IMG/VR virus record: IMGVR_UViG_3300020370_000011 | Span: 1 to 41,738 of that record | From: a virus | DNA length: 41,738 nt | Reading direction: 5' to 3' (one strand) | Shown: piece by piece, positions 7,997 through 17,260 of the stretch | Layout: each line of letters starts with the position of its first letter | Position numbering within the stretch: position 1 is the stretch's first letter | The notes under the pieces: generated by a model | The model's database searches: none | What the model was told of the DNA's origin: nothing | What the model saw: the letters and a program-made list of their open reading frames with translations, nothing else | Translations under genes and position numbers: made by a program

Positions 7997-10900
7997 TGTT
8001 CAATTCCAAAGATAAAAGTGAAGTTTTTTCAATTTTAAAACCAATGGCAGAATTAAACGCTAAATCATCTCGTCCGGGTTGCCCTTTTCTTTCTTTTCGA
8101 CCTGTTAATTTTAATCTTTCACTTGTCATTGGACTTTCTGTTACGTGTAATTTATATGTTGGGTCATTATCGTTGGAAGCAGGTAAAGATTGACTCTTGG
8201 TGACTAAATCAATAGTAAACTCATGAACAGGATTTCCATTATGAGTTCCTATCTCATTCAAAGATGTTTTAAAAGCATTTTGTAATTGAATGCAATTTGT
8301 TGGTGATGGGGATTCGCCCTTATATAAACAAAAAACATCTGATGAGGTGTTAATGGCCGTATCACTATTTGATACATTTAAAGTTGATGTTATAACAGTA
8401 GGACTATAATCTATCTGTCTTCCCTGGACCTCTTCAAAAGTTGAACGTTCTTCTTGTGTTAATGTGTGTGCTTCATTTTTCAATACAACTCTAATTATTG
8501 TATCAAATTTTGCCTTTTTAGTATTATCATCCGAATTAAAGAAATCACCATTTCTATCTTGCACAAGAACTCTATCGACTTTTGGTCTTAATTTTTCAGC
8601 AAACGTATCTCCAGTACCTAGAAGATTTCCAATAAAACTCAATCCTAGAGAACGGGTAGCTTCTAATTGTCTCATCCAAGCTGAAAATCCTGCACTATCG
8701 TTTGCCTGTCCATAAAAAACGACTGCACCTGAATATTTCAAATTACTAAGTTCGGAAGGTTCTACTATTCTGGGCCCTTTTGGTCCATCTTCCAATGTTT
8801 TTAGGACAGGTTTCATGCCTGTTATAAATTTTTCTTCTTCCAATCCGGTAAAAGGATTTGTTTCAATAATTGACTTCTTAGTTGTTTCTAAAGATAATTC
8901 AGGAAAAACATTTGGTCCTTTTTTTAAAAATTTAGCCCTACCTAATTTTCTTTTGAAATCATTAACACCTCCTGAACCACTAACGTTCAATGTGTAAAAT
9001 CCTGCTCCATTAAATCCTGCCGATAACAACTGAATTAATTGTTGTATAGTTTTATTAAATTCTTTAATAGCATCTATTTCATCCTGTAATCTTTCTATAA
9101 TATTATCTAAAAATTTTAATCCAGATTGAACATATCCTTTACCCCTTTCGATTAATGAAATTGCCTCATCAATAAATGTGCCATATGCAGGTAAAAAATC
9201 TTGAATTCTTATAAATTTCCAATTTGGCGGTCTGCCTCCTGAAAACCTGAATGTTTCAAAAGGCATCACAATTTGTCCATCACTATCTTTTTGATTAAAT
9301 TCAAAATACTTTTTCTTATCTCCAGGCACATTAATAAATGGAGCCATTGCAGTACCTTGAGTTTCATAACTACCATCACCGGTCAAACGACCCAATTTTA
9401 TTTGAATGATATTCATCCTAACAATTTCTTTAGTTTCAGTATTTCTAGAAAAAAGCATCTCTTTTGCTCTTCCTGGTATGAATGTCTTTATAGTACCTGT
9501 TTCAGAATCTTTTATAAAAATTTCTCCAACATGGTAATTTATTCCAAACCCAGGCAAAGCGCTTGCTAATTTTTTTAAATTTACCGAGACATCAGAAGTA
9601 GCTTCAGATATTTCTTCGGGTAATTTCCATTCACCCGTATTTAAATAAGTATGTCTAACAACTAATCCAACAGAAAGATTCTCTAAGAAACTAATCATTT
9701 CAGTTTCAAGTTTTTTCAGCCTACCTCTTGGTTTTGCAAATTGACCTCCTGGACCAGCATTCTCATATGATGCTATAATAAAATCTTCACTGTCATTTGA
9801 TTCTCGTGATTCTCTTAATAGTTCAGCCAAAGCTTCATTTGCACCTGCAGTTCCTAGGGTTACTGGTAAAATATGGTCGATTAAATTTTCTCCCTCTTTT
9901 ATCGTTCCTATAAATTTTATATCAGCAGGGACTGGTTCAGAAATGATAGCATCAGCAGGTTGATATAAAGGAATTTTTCTTAAAACTGCTTCGGCACCAG
10001 GACCACCAGTAACCAAAACTTGTTTAGTTTGCTCATCCTTTAATACGTCCATTCTCCTAATAACACCGGCAGAACCAACACCCCTGGTTGACCTGTTTTG
10101 TTGAATTCTTCCTCTGACGCCTTGAACAGTCAATGTGTTTCTAATAACTTTACCATTCGAAATTTGAATAGGACCATGATTTATAACTTTAGCCATGAAA
10201 CTGGGACCAAATGTCGTGCTTCTACCTTGAACTATATTATCTCCTTTTTTAAACGTAGGAAACCAATCTGGAGCAGGATTATTAGCATCTATCAATAAAT
10301 TTAAAGGTGTTCCGTCAGCATTTAATAATATATTTTTGTTTATCTTTACATTGTTCATAAAGAAAATTGAGTTTTTAGATTCTTTACTTCCATTTTTTCT
10401 TATAAGTTCCAATTCTTCACCCAAATCTGCAATCTCTTCAACTAGTTCTTGTTTTTCTTCTCTAAGGTCAAACTCATCTTCTAATGGTAAAAAACCTGAA
10501 TCTATTTCAGACGTTATTTGAGATATACTTAATTGTTTTTTTCTTATTTTTTGTTCTATATCATACGATGTTTCAACATCAAAAATCAAAGGAGGTCCTA
10601 ATTCTATTGATACTCTTTTTCCATCACTATCCGAACTTTTATCTGCACCTTCTTTAAAATTTCTTGATAAAACTCCACCAAAATAATCAGAAAATGTGGT
10701 AACCAATTGATTCAAATCACTCATCGATGGCAAAGTAAACATCAAAACCATTGCTTGATAATCACCTTTTCCAGTCGGTCTCAATTGGTCATTTGAATCG
10801 TTAAAAGAATTTATTATTATATTAATAACTTCCTCAGGATTTAATTGTCTTTTATTTAAACCAGTTTTCAATCCTTCTAAGAATGTCGCTACACCTTGGT

Positions 10901-11507
10901 CAAACGGCCCTTCCCATGTTGATGGGTCTAAAAATTCACGAATACCTCTGGTCATATCCAATAAAAAATGTTTTGATTCTCCTAATTCACTTAAATCTTT
11001 TACATTTGTTGATTGAGGATTTGCAACTAAATCATCAACTCTTGATAATTTACTTTTACTATTATTTTTCTTATCAACCAATCCGTATCCAGAAGTAGGA
11101 TTCCAAACAAGTTGTTTATTTTTCTTTTCGGAATCAGGTAAGAGATAAAATGCAAGGGCATCTAATCCTTCCTCAAGTTTACTAGTATCGACTGGAGGAG
11201 CAAGAGTTCCGCATTCCCACGGCCAAACTGTTAAAGAACCTATACCAATATTTTTTAAATCTTCTAATTCAGCAATTAAAGCATCTAATAAAGGAATTAA
11301 TACCAATGCCAATGGGTCTCTTAAAGTTTTTAATATAAATTTAGCATACTCTAGAAAACTGATTAAATTTTCCGCAACAACATTAACATTATTACCAAAA
11401 TTTTGTAATCCGCCAATAAATTGATTTATTACAGAATCTTCACCTGAACCGAAAAGTTCAGCCGCACTAGTTTTTTGCTCAAATAAAACTGGTTGTTGTT
11501 CAGCCAT
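7986..11507 (-). CDS. Large probable virion structural protein, function unknown
   Basis: A 1173-residue protein. Residues 1-110 are helical and partly hydrophobic (DPLALVLIPLLDALIAELED at about 62-81), followed by a charged linker. A predicted coiled coil lies near 310-375 (LREEKQELVEEIADLGEELE). The remainder is mixed alpha/beta with a Gly/Pro-rich stretch (GSAGVIRRMD, GGPGAEAV) near 475-500. I do not recognise a T4 counterpart. It lies between gp5 and the Ig-repeat protein and overlaps both flanking genes by a few bases, so it is almost surely a tail or baseplate component. A peripheral baseplate protein taking the place of T4 gp8-gp12 components is possible but not shown. Confidence 0.75.
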   Translation of the reverse strand: MAEQQPVLFEQKTSAAELFGSGEDSVINQFIGGLQNFGNNVNVVAENLISFLEYAKFILKTLRDPLALVLIPLLDALIAELEDLKNIGIGSLTVWPWECGTLAPPVDTSKLEEGLDALAFYLLPDSEKKNKQLVWNPTSGYGLVDKKNNSKSKLSRVDDLVANPQSTNVKDLSELGESKHFLLDMTRGIREFLDPSTWEGPFDQGVATFLEGLKTGLNKRQLNPEEVINIIINSFNDSNDQLRPTGKGDYQAMVLMFTLPSMSDLNQLVTTFSDYFGGVLSRNFKEGADKSSDSDGKRVSIELGPPLIFDVETSYDIEQKIRKKQLSISQITSEIDSGFLPLEDEFDLREEKQELVEEIADLGEELELIRKNGSKESKNSIFFMNNVKINKNILLNADGTPLNLLIDANNPAPDWFPTFKKGDNIVQGRSTTFGPSFMAKVINHGPIQISNGKVIRNTLTVQGVRGRIQQNRSTRGVGSAGVIRRMDVLKDEQTKQVLVTGGPGAEAVLRKIPLYQPADAIISEPVPADIKFIGTIKEGENLIDHILPVTLGTAGANEALAELLRESRESNDSEDFIIASYENAGPGGQFAKPRGRLKKLETEMISFLENLSVGLVVRHTYLNTGEWKLPEEISEATSDVSVNLKKLASALPGFGINYHVGEIFIKDSETGTIKTFIPGRAKEMLFSRNTETKEIVRMNIIQIKLGRLTGDGSYETQGTAMAPFINVPGDKKKYFEFNQKDSDGQIVMPFETFRFSGGRPPNWKFIRIQDFLPAYGTFIDEAISLIERGKGYVQSGLKFLDNIIERLQDEIDAIKEFNKTIQQLIQLLSAGFNGAGFYTLNVSGSGGVNDFKRKLGRAKFLKKGPNVFPELSLETTKKSIIETNPFTGLEEEKFITGMKPVLKTLEDGPKGPRIVEPSELSNLKYSGAVVFYGQANDSAGFSAWMRQLEATRSLGLSFIGNLLGTGDTFAEKLRPKVDRVLVQDRNGDFFNSDDNTKKAKFDTIIRVVLKNEAHTLTQEERSTFEEVQGRQIDYSPTVITSTLNVSNSDTAINTSSDVFCLYKGESPSPTNCIQLQNAFKTSLNEIGTHNGNPVHEFTIDLVTKSQSLPASNDNDPTYKLHVTESPMTSERLKLTGRKERKGQPGRDDLAFNSAIGFKIEKTSLLSLELNNAI

Positions 11508-11679
11508 TATTGCTTTCTTGTTGCTTTTTTATAATCTCTATTCTTTTTTCAATATCTATTTTTTTATTTTCTAATGTTTCTAAAAATTTCTCATTGAATG
11601 CTAGAGTTTTTTTCAAAATATTAATCATTTTATCATTTCGATAAGGTTCATTTTTAAATAATATTTCATCTTTTTTCAT
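11500..11679 (-). CDS. Small Lys/Glu/Asn-rich helical protein (59 aa)
   Basis: A short frame of 59 codons starting at ATG 11677-11679, 1 nt after the gp5 stop, and ending at TGA 11500-11502, overlapping the start of the 1173-aa gene by 8 nt. The protein reads MKKDEILFKNEPYRNDKMIN and continues as one long charged helix (TLENKKIDIEKRIEIIKKQQ), probably a coiled coil. It fills what would otherwise be the only gap in the operon. I do not recognise it. It could be a small chaperone or a baseplate glue peptide. No strong Shine-Dalgarno is seen, so it may rely on coupling to gp5. Confidence 0.6.
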   Translation of the reverse strand: MKKDEILFKNEPYRNDKMINILKKTLAFNEKFLETLENKKIDIEKRIEIIKKQQESNNG

Positions 11680-11680
11680 A

Positions 11681-13711
11681 TCATGCCGTCAAAAATGTTG
11701 ATAAATCTGCTTGTATTTTACTAAACTGACCCACATTCAATGGTGGTGTGCTTGGTCCAGTTCCTGTTCCTACGCTTAGGGAAGTTATTGCAGTTAATAA
11801 TTCATTTAATATAGAAAATAATGAGGTTGTTTGATTTTTAATTGATACCAGACCTGCTTCATTAATTGATATCTCAGTTGCTATTCCTGGAATACTTTCT
11901 TTTTTAATCGATATAGATTTTTTATCTTTAACCTCAAATCCAAATATCGAATCAGAAACAACTTTACCCAAACTTTCTAATTTTATTTCACCTATTGTAG
12001 GAGCATTACTTTGTAATGTTATTCCTCCTGGTGCCACTTCTAATTGGGTTAACTTTAGAGGAGGACCAAAAGCTCCTAAATCCGCACCTATTGAAAAATC
12101 AAATCCTCCAGTAGCAATATCAAAACATTTAAATTCCATACTACCTAATGCGGCGGTCGATGACCTAGAAACGAAACCAGGTTTTCCTAAAACACTTTCT
12201 TGTAAAGTGTTTAGTGCATTTATATTAACATTACCACCAGTAGATGCCAAACTCAAATCTCCTTCAGAAGAAGCAGTTAATGCGGAACTTTTAAATTTAA
12301 TATCTGATTTTGTTTTGAGTTCAACTCTATCAGACTCTACTCTAAATGTAGGTACCTTACTAAAAACTATATTTCTTTCTGATATTGCGTAATCAGAAGC
12401 ATTTGAAGAATCTAATGGTATTTTTGCAGTATTAATTTCGGCGGCTTCTATGTTTAATGCTCCTCTTGCACGTAACCAAATATCTCCGCCTTCTGTTTCA
12501 ATAAAAAATGAACCTTTTTCGCCTACTCGTATTCCGCTTTTTGATGGTGACTTTCTATCATTAATTATTAGGGATAAACCGCCTCCTATTGTTTTAAATT
12601 CATTACCAATAATGTGAGAAAATTTATCTCCATCATTAAATAAAAAAGAACTCCCTACAACATTTTCTATTTTGTCGCCTTGTCTATCTATTTCATAAAA
12701 AGTCAAACTTCTATGTAGAAGTCTTATTCTTTCCGCTCCTGGAGAATCGTCTAATTCAAATAGATGTCCGCTCTCTGTCGATTGTACATGATTAAATGGA
12801 TATTCTGGTTTTCGATAATTTCTGGGCTGTTCAAACGTTTTACCTTGAATATTATCTACTGGAAAAACTGTAGGTATATCGGTATGAAGTGATTGAGCAG
12901 ATTCATTAATCTCACGATTAATTCTACCGACCATTGATAGGATATCCGCCACAGGATTTAAAGTTTTTTCATTACTTCTATTAAATCTTAAACTTGTACC
13001 TGCATTCAAATTTGTCGAAGGAACACTATAAATCAAACCTCCATTCGGGTCAAATCTCATCAGGTTTTCATTAGGAAAAGGCGAATAAGATTGCTGAGAA
13101 TATAATAAATTACCCTCAGAATCATGCACATTTGCCATTACTTTATCATTTCTTTTCACATATGTTAATACACCTCCTTTTTCCGCAAAACTATTATTTC
13201 CATTAAAAACATATGGTTCGCCATCAGGACCTTCCTCATCAAAGTCAACTATTGTCGCACCTTTTCCTTCATCATTTCTATCCGTAAATAATGGAGGATA
13301 TGGATACTTTTTTCGTTGTTTATATTTTCTAGGGTCAAAAAATCCACGTCTTTTATTTGCAATACTACTTGGTATGCCTACACATGCGCCCAATACAACC
13401 GGTTCTTGTGACTCATGGGCATCTCTGAAAAATCCAAATACATGACTGCCCTCAACTAATCCAGTAGGACTCACACCAATACCAGACATAGAAGCAGAAG
13501 TTATTGGTAATATAACCTGTGCCCACGGTAAATCTTCTGTAGGAATTAAAGATTTATCATCAGTATGAAATCCCATACATCTAACTTTTACACGACCTAG
13601 ATATAATGGGTCTTTTCTATCCTCAACAACACCATACCACCAAACAAAACCTTCTTTACCCATGAAATCAACATGGTCGGATATTTGTAATGAATCTTGC
13701 AATCTCTCCAT
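11681..13711 (-). CDS. 5: Baseplate central spike gp5, lysozyme-free form
   Basis: A 676-residue protein. The N-terminal OB fold (residues about 24-115) is clear: WWYGVVEDRKDPLYLGRVKV and ITSASMSGIGVSPTGLVEG align closely with T4 gp5. Residues 304-345 (VQSTESGHLFELDDSPGAER) match the segment that opens the T4 gp5 C-terminal triple beta-helix (METESGHIQEFDDTPG). In T4 a lysozyme domain lies between these two blocks. Here the linker (about 120-300) shows no lysozyme catalytic motif and is instead a polar, beta-rich stretch. The C-terminal half keeps the repetitive spike look (ESDRVELKTKSDIKFKSS). It follows the hub gene with a TAATG overlap. It should form the trimeric membrane-piercing spike. 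Confidence 0.93.
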   Translation of the reverse strand: MERLQDSLQISDHVDFMGKEGFVWWYGVVEDRKDPLYLGRVKVRCMGFHTDDKSLIPTEDLPWAQVILPITSASMSGIGVSPTGLVEGSHVFGFFRDAHESQEPVVLGACVGIPSSIANKRRGFFDPRKYKQRKKYPYPPLFTDRNDEGKGATIVDFDEEGPDGEPYVFNGNNSFAEKGGVLTYVKRNDKVMANVHDSEGNLLYSQQSYSPFPNENLMRFDPNGGLIYSVPSTNLNAGTSLRFNRSNEKTLNPVADILSMVGRINREINESAQSLHTDIPTVFPVDNIQGKTFEQPRNYRKPEYPFNHVQSTESGHLFELDDSPGAERIRLLHRSLTFYEIDRQGDKIENVVGSSFLFNDGDKFSHIIGNEFKTIGGGLSLIINDRKSPSKSGIRVGEKGSFFIETEGGDIWLRARGALNIEAAEINTAKIPLDSSNASDYAISERNIVFSKVPTFRVESDRVELKTKSDIKFKSSALTASSEGDLSLASTGGNVNINALNTLQESVLGKPGFVSRSSTAALGSMEFKCFDIATGGFDFSIGADLGAFGPPLKLTQLEVAPGGITLQSNAPTIGEIKLESLGKVVSDSIFGFEVKDKKSISIKKESIPGIATEISINEAGLVSIKNQTTSLFSILNELLTAITSLSVGTGTGPSTPPLNVGQFSKIQADLSTFLTA

Positions 13712-15534
13712 TACAAGCCTCCAATTATTCTTTGCTTGCCGCCTTTAGTGGTCGCAATTCTAGACCCTGATTTTCCTATATTCAATTCTGGCCCTATTTC
13801 TGTAATTTTATCTGCCTCTTGTTGTTCTAAAATTTCCGAGTCTTCACTACTAAATCTATTTCCAGAAGAATCTAACTCTGGGTCGTTTTCTAATGGATTA
13901 AATAATGAATCTTTTATTAATTGCATCTCTGAATGATATGAACCATTGCTATTTACAATATGTCTAATCTTTGTGAGTAAATAATTTCCTCTGTAATAGG
14001 TATGTCCAGGCTCATCAGGATAAACAAAAGATGGTATTTTTAGTTCTATTATTTCACCAATCATTCTATTATGGTCCCCTTGAACTCTCATTTCAATCAC
14101 AATATTTTTCATCATTCTGTTTTGAGCATTTCTTGTTAAAATAGTTCTTTCGACCTGATTATCAAATCTTTGAAAATTTTTATCTTCTGATACCAATTCT
14201 TTTTCCAACATGGAAATCTGTTGTTTAAATTCGTGCCTAAAATTAGTTGCTTTGTATTTAAAGCTGGCCATAGGACCACCTAAACCAACATGACGATTTG
14301 AGTTTAATGGATGTCCGCCAACAGATGTGTTTTCTGTTTCTCTTTCTCTTATATGTCTAAAATTTTCAAACTCTTCAAGATAACCGTATTCATTAAAAAA
14401 TACTTTCTGACTACCAATTAATAATTTAGGTTCTCGTTTACTTACACTAACGTTTGTGCTAAAATTTAAATTATCTTCACCTACCATTTGCGTTATTGGG
14501 TCATATGTCAATAATCTGGAACCATACATTCCACCTATGATATTCGATAAAACATCAAATGCCGATAAAAACTTAAATGAACTTATTATTCTATCCGCAC
14601 TATCCGGAGAATTACCAACATTATCTGAAGGAGTGAGCATATAAGATGCCATAGGAACTCTTACACTTGCACTAACTGGAGCTGCCTCAATCCTTACTTT
14701 ATTTTTATTCTGTCTTGAAGCGGAATTGATTAGACCTGAATCTTGTCCTTGTTCATCTTTCACTTCCTGCTTTGATTCTTCAAACTCTGCTCCCTGTTGA
14801 GTAAATTGAGGATTTATTAAGTCGCCAATAGATTTAAACCAAAAACCCATTTGATTTTCAAAAAAAAGAAAAGAACCATAATTTGCGATAGTATTTTGTG
14901 TAGAAGATAAAGTTACCGTAGAAGCTAATGACCTTTTTGCCACTAAATTCAATGCCTGAAAAGGTCTTATATAAGGAAATATAAAATGATTCAATAAAAA
15001 TGCACCATCGGAATTTCCTACTTTATCGTAGAAAAGAGGTTTTGTCTCTGTTTTCTTTTTATGGCTTACAATATAATTGTCATAAATGTCTTGAACTATT
15101 TCTTGACTAGTTTTGCCTTTATATGATTTTGAAACTTTTTGTTTTAAATTAACGATAAATTCTTCGGATATGAAAAATAATGTATATATTTGAGTCTTCT
15201 CACGTACAATTTTTTCAGACATTTTATAAATACAAAAACTATTTTTGAATTTTGTCTTAGGCATTCTAGCGTTAAAAAATTCTATATTAATCGTTTCTTC
15301 ACCAATAAAAGGTATTCTTTCTTCAAAACCAGCGGAGTCAAACATAGTGATATCACCATGCATGACATTCTCATCAAACAAAGACTCGTAAATATTAAAA
15401 TTTGTAAAAGCAGATTGGCTTACCTCAAATGGTTCATTTTTATAATTAAAAATTGTAATTTTATATTCTGCTTGACCGGAAAAAACCTGTTGAGATTCCT
15501 CAAGATTATCTTTTTGAATTAAGGGGTCGACCAT
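13711..15534 (-). CDS. 27: Baseplate hub protein, gp27-like
   Basis: A 607-residue protein placed directly upstream of gp5, where the hub that carries the spike is expected. The start (QAEYKITIFNYKNEPFEVSQ, then FTNFNIYESLFDENVMHGDI) is the first tube-like domain of gp27/VgrG-type hubs, and SYKGKTSQEIVQDIYDNYIV at about residues 137-156 matches the second-domain helix of that fold. Near the C-terminus, FVYPDEPGHTYYRGNYLLTK (about 510-530) is the usual last-domain beta hairpin. T4 gp27 is 391 aa; the extra length is in a polar insertion (about 240-300) and an acidic C-terminal tail. In the hub, three copies would adapt the sixfold tube to the threefold gp5 spike. The symbol is assigned by fold signature and context. 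Confidence 0.85.
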   Translation of the reverse strand: MVDPLIQKDNLEESQQVFSGQAEYKITIFNYKNEPFEVSQSAFTNFNIYESLFDENVMHGDITMFDSAGFEERIPFIGEETINIEFFNARMPKTKFKNSFCIYKMSEKIVREKTQIYTLFFISEEFIVNLKQKVSKSYKGKTSQEIVQDIYDNYIVSHKKKTETKPLFYDKVGNSDGAFLLNHFIFPYIRPFQALNLVAKRSLASTVTLSSTQNTIANYGSFLFFENQMGFWFKSIGDLINPQFTQQGAEFEESKQEVKDEQGQDSGLINSASRQNKNKVRIEAAPVSASVRVPMASYMLTPSDNVGNSPDSADRIISSFKFLSAFDVLSNIIGGMYGSRLLTYDPITQMVGEDNLNFSTNVSVSKREPKLLIGSQKVFFNEYGYLEEFENFRHIRERETENTSVGGHPLNSNRHVGLGGPMASFKYKATNFRHEFKQQISMLEKELVSEDKNFQRFDNQVERTILTRNAQNRMMKNIVIEMRVQGDHNRMIGEIIELKIPSFVYPDEPGHTYYRGNYLLTKIRHIVNSNGSYHSEMQLIKDSLFNPLENDPELDSSGNRFSSEDSEILEQQEADKITEIGPELNIGKSGSRIATTKGGKQRIIGGL

Positions 15535-15536
15535 GA

Positions 15537-16118
15537 TTACCTAAAAATTATTCTAAATTCATCTTGTATTTGTCTTGCATATGCATTATCAACCAATATA
15601 ATGTTTCTTTTTTTATCTCTTTGTATAACTTCATAATCATAACACGATATAGTTCGTTTTGTTCTTGAACTATTATTATATGCTATCTCATCAACAATAA
15701 TACTTCTTTCTAATAATTTTTTATAACCATCATTTTCATCATAGATTGTAGTTTCTTCTCTTAAAATTTCCAAATAATGATGAATCTTAGATGTGGCTTC
15801 GGGAATGCTACCATATTTTTTAATTATCATATTATCGAAATTATTTCCGAACAAGGGCCAATCATAATATGGGTCTTTTATGTCATTAGCCAATAATACT
15901 AACCATGTATAGGAAGCTGAACCATAATAATCATATGCAATAGTATCAGGTCTATCTGATTCTTGAACAGCATATTCATAATAAGATGTAATATTGGCTA
16001 ATATTTTATCTCTTATTACAGGACGATTCAAAATGTTAACAGCCTTTGTTGTTCTCAAAGGCTTAAATTTATCGATATTATAATCTATTTTTTTAAAATT
16101 AGTAAAATATTCTGACAT
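15537..16118 (-). CDS. 53: Baseplate wedge protein gp53
   Basis: A 193-residue protein (T4 gp53: 196). Gp53 binds at the hub side of the wedges and holds neighbouring wedges together. The conserved block is clear: YDYYGSASYTWLVLLANDIK followed by DPYYDWPLFGNNFDNMIIKK at about residues 63-100. The C-terminal part (DEIAYNNSSRTKRTISCYDY) is typical for the family. A frame with a TTG three bases earlier also exists, but I chose ATG 16116-16118, which overlaps the previous stop as TGATG. It lies between the gp48-like and gp27-like genes. Confidence 0.93.
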   Translation of the reverse strand: MSEYFTNFKKIDYNIDKFKPLRTTKAVNILNRPVIRDKILANITSYYEYAVQESDRPDTIAYDYYGSASYTWLVLLANDIKDPYYDWPLFGNNFDNMIIKKYGSIPEATSKIHHYLEILREETTIYDENDGYKKLLERSIIVDEIAYNNSSRTKRTISCYDYEVIQRDKKRNIILVDNAYARQIQDEFRIIFR

Positions 16119-17260
16119 CAATAACCCTCTTCTACGTGTGTTCTACTGAGTGTAAAGTTTTCTTTAAATTCTAAATTTAAATTTATTTGAGTGGGTAATC
16201 CTGTTTTTTGAAAAAACGTTTCCGCATAATCAACTTTCAAAGATGTTAAAACTGACTGACCAATTTTATATAAATGTTTATTAGACTCCAGTTCAGTTGA
16301 ATTAGAGTCAAAAAAATTAATAGTATATACGTTTGGAAATTTAAACAAATTTGAGTCCATATTATTGCTTGTACGATAAGTTTTTGGTATTTGTTTTTTT
16401 ACTGGTGTTATGTGTCCAAACTCTGCTTCCACTACTTCATCATATGCTGGATTATCTTCCATTACCGTAAACGAATCTACTCTGGGGTTTATTTTAGGTA
16501 AACTAGGCAACATACCATGTTTTAAATTAGCTACTATTTGTTGAACGGTTTCTGATTCTGGACTACTTTTGGGGTTGAATTGAAATTTAAAATTATGAGT
16601 TCTTTTAGTCGTGTTTCCCACAAAAACTAAAGATGTATAAGGATTTCTCTGAGCTCTCATTGATAAAGCCGCCACATCTTCACCTCTTACTTTGTCATTA
16701 CCTAAAGTCGCAATACCACCAATTGCAGATGCTACATTAAACTTCATTTGGTCAATCATTCTATTACTTGTGACAAATTCCTCTACAGTTCTGGCCGCAT
16801 TACTATTTGCAAAAGTTCCTATTGCTTTATCATAAAAATTAAAAGTATTTTCTAACATTCCTCCACCGGCTTGTCTATCTAGTTGATAATCATCGAAAGC
16901 CGAACCGAGTTGGTCCATCATGCCTCCTAAATTATTTTCAACTAATCTACCGAAAAAACCAACATCTACGGAATCATATTTTGCAGAATACTGAGATGTT
17001 AATCCTCCCTGAGGCAAAAATAAAATAAATGTTCTTCCTTCCTTATAAAAAGAATTATCATTTCTAGAACCAACAATTTGTTCAAATTTAGTTTGACCAT
17101 TCAATGGGTCATCATTTTTTTTCTCTTCGTCATATATCATTTCTTTTATAATCATAAAATGATGAAGACCATCTTCTACACTACCTACATTTGAAGGATA
17201 TCTTAGGTCTCTACCTAATTTAGTTACTCGACCGATATAGTTATTAGGATTATTGCTCAC
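16118..17260 (-). CDS. 48: Baseplate tail-tube cap protein gp48-like
   Basis: A 380-residue protein (T4 gp48: 364) next to gp53. Gp48 sits on the hub and starts tube polymerisation. The C-terminal segment (VLTSLKVDYAETFFQKTGLP, then LNLEFKENFTLSR) fits the tube-like fold ending of gp48 (LEITMREIITLNR in T4). A hydrophobic, glycine-rich middle (IDQMKFNVASAIGGIATLG) resembles the insertion loop of this family. The start is GTG 17258-17260, overlapping the previous stop as GTGA and preceded by GGGAG at good spacing; the next in-frame Met is at residue 32. It is a clear paralogue of the gene just upstream. Confidence 0.85.
   Translation of the reverse strand: MSNNPNNYIGRVTKLGRDLRYPSNVGSVEDGLHHFMIIKEMIYDEEKKNDDPLNGQTKFEQIVGSRNDNSFYKEGRTFILFLPQGGLTSQYSAKYDSVDVGFFGRLVENNLGGMMDQLGSAFDDYQLDRQAGGGMLENTFNFYDKAIGTFANSNAARTVEEFVTSNRMIDQMKFNVASAIGGIATLGNDKVRGEDVAALSMRAQRNPYTSLVFVGNTTKRTHNFKFQFNPKSSPESETVQQIVANLKHGMLPSLPKINPRVDSFTVMEDNPAYDEVVEAEFGHITPVKKQIPKTYRTSNNMDSNLFKFPNVYTINFFDSNSTELESNKHLYKIGQSVLTSLKVDYAETFFQKTGLPTQINLNLEFKENFTLSRTHVEEGY

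Noticed and set aside
7647-8193. Several plus-strand open frames opposite the large structural genes
   Set aside because: They lie fully inside conserved minus-strand coding sequence and have shadow-like composition.
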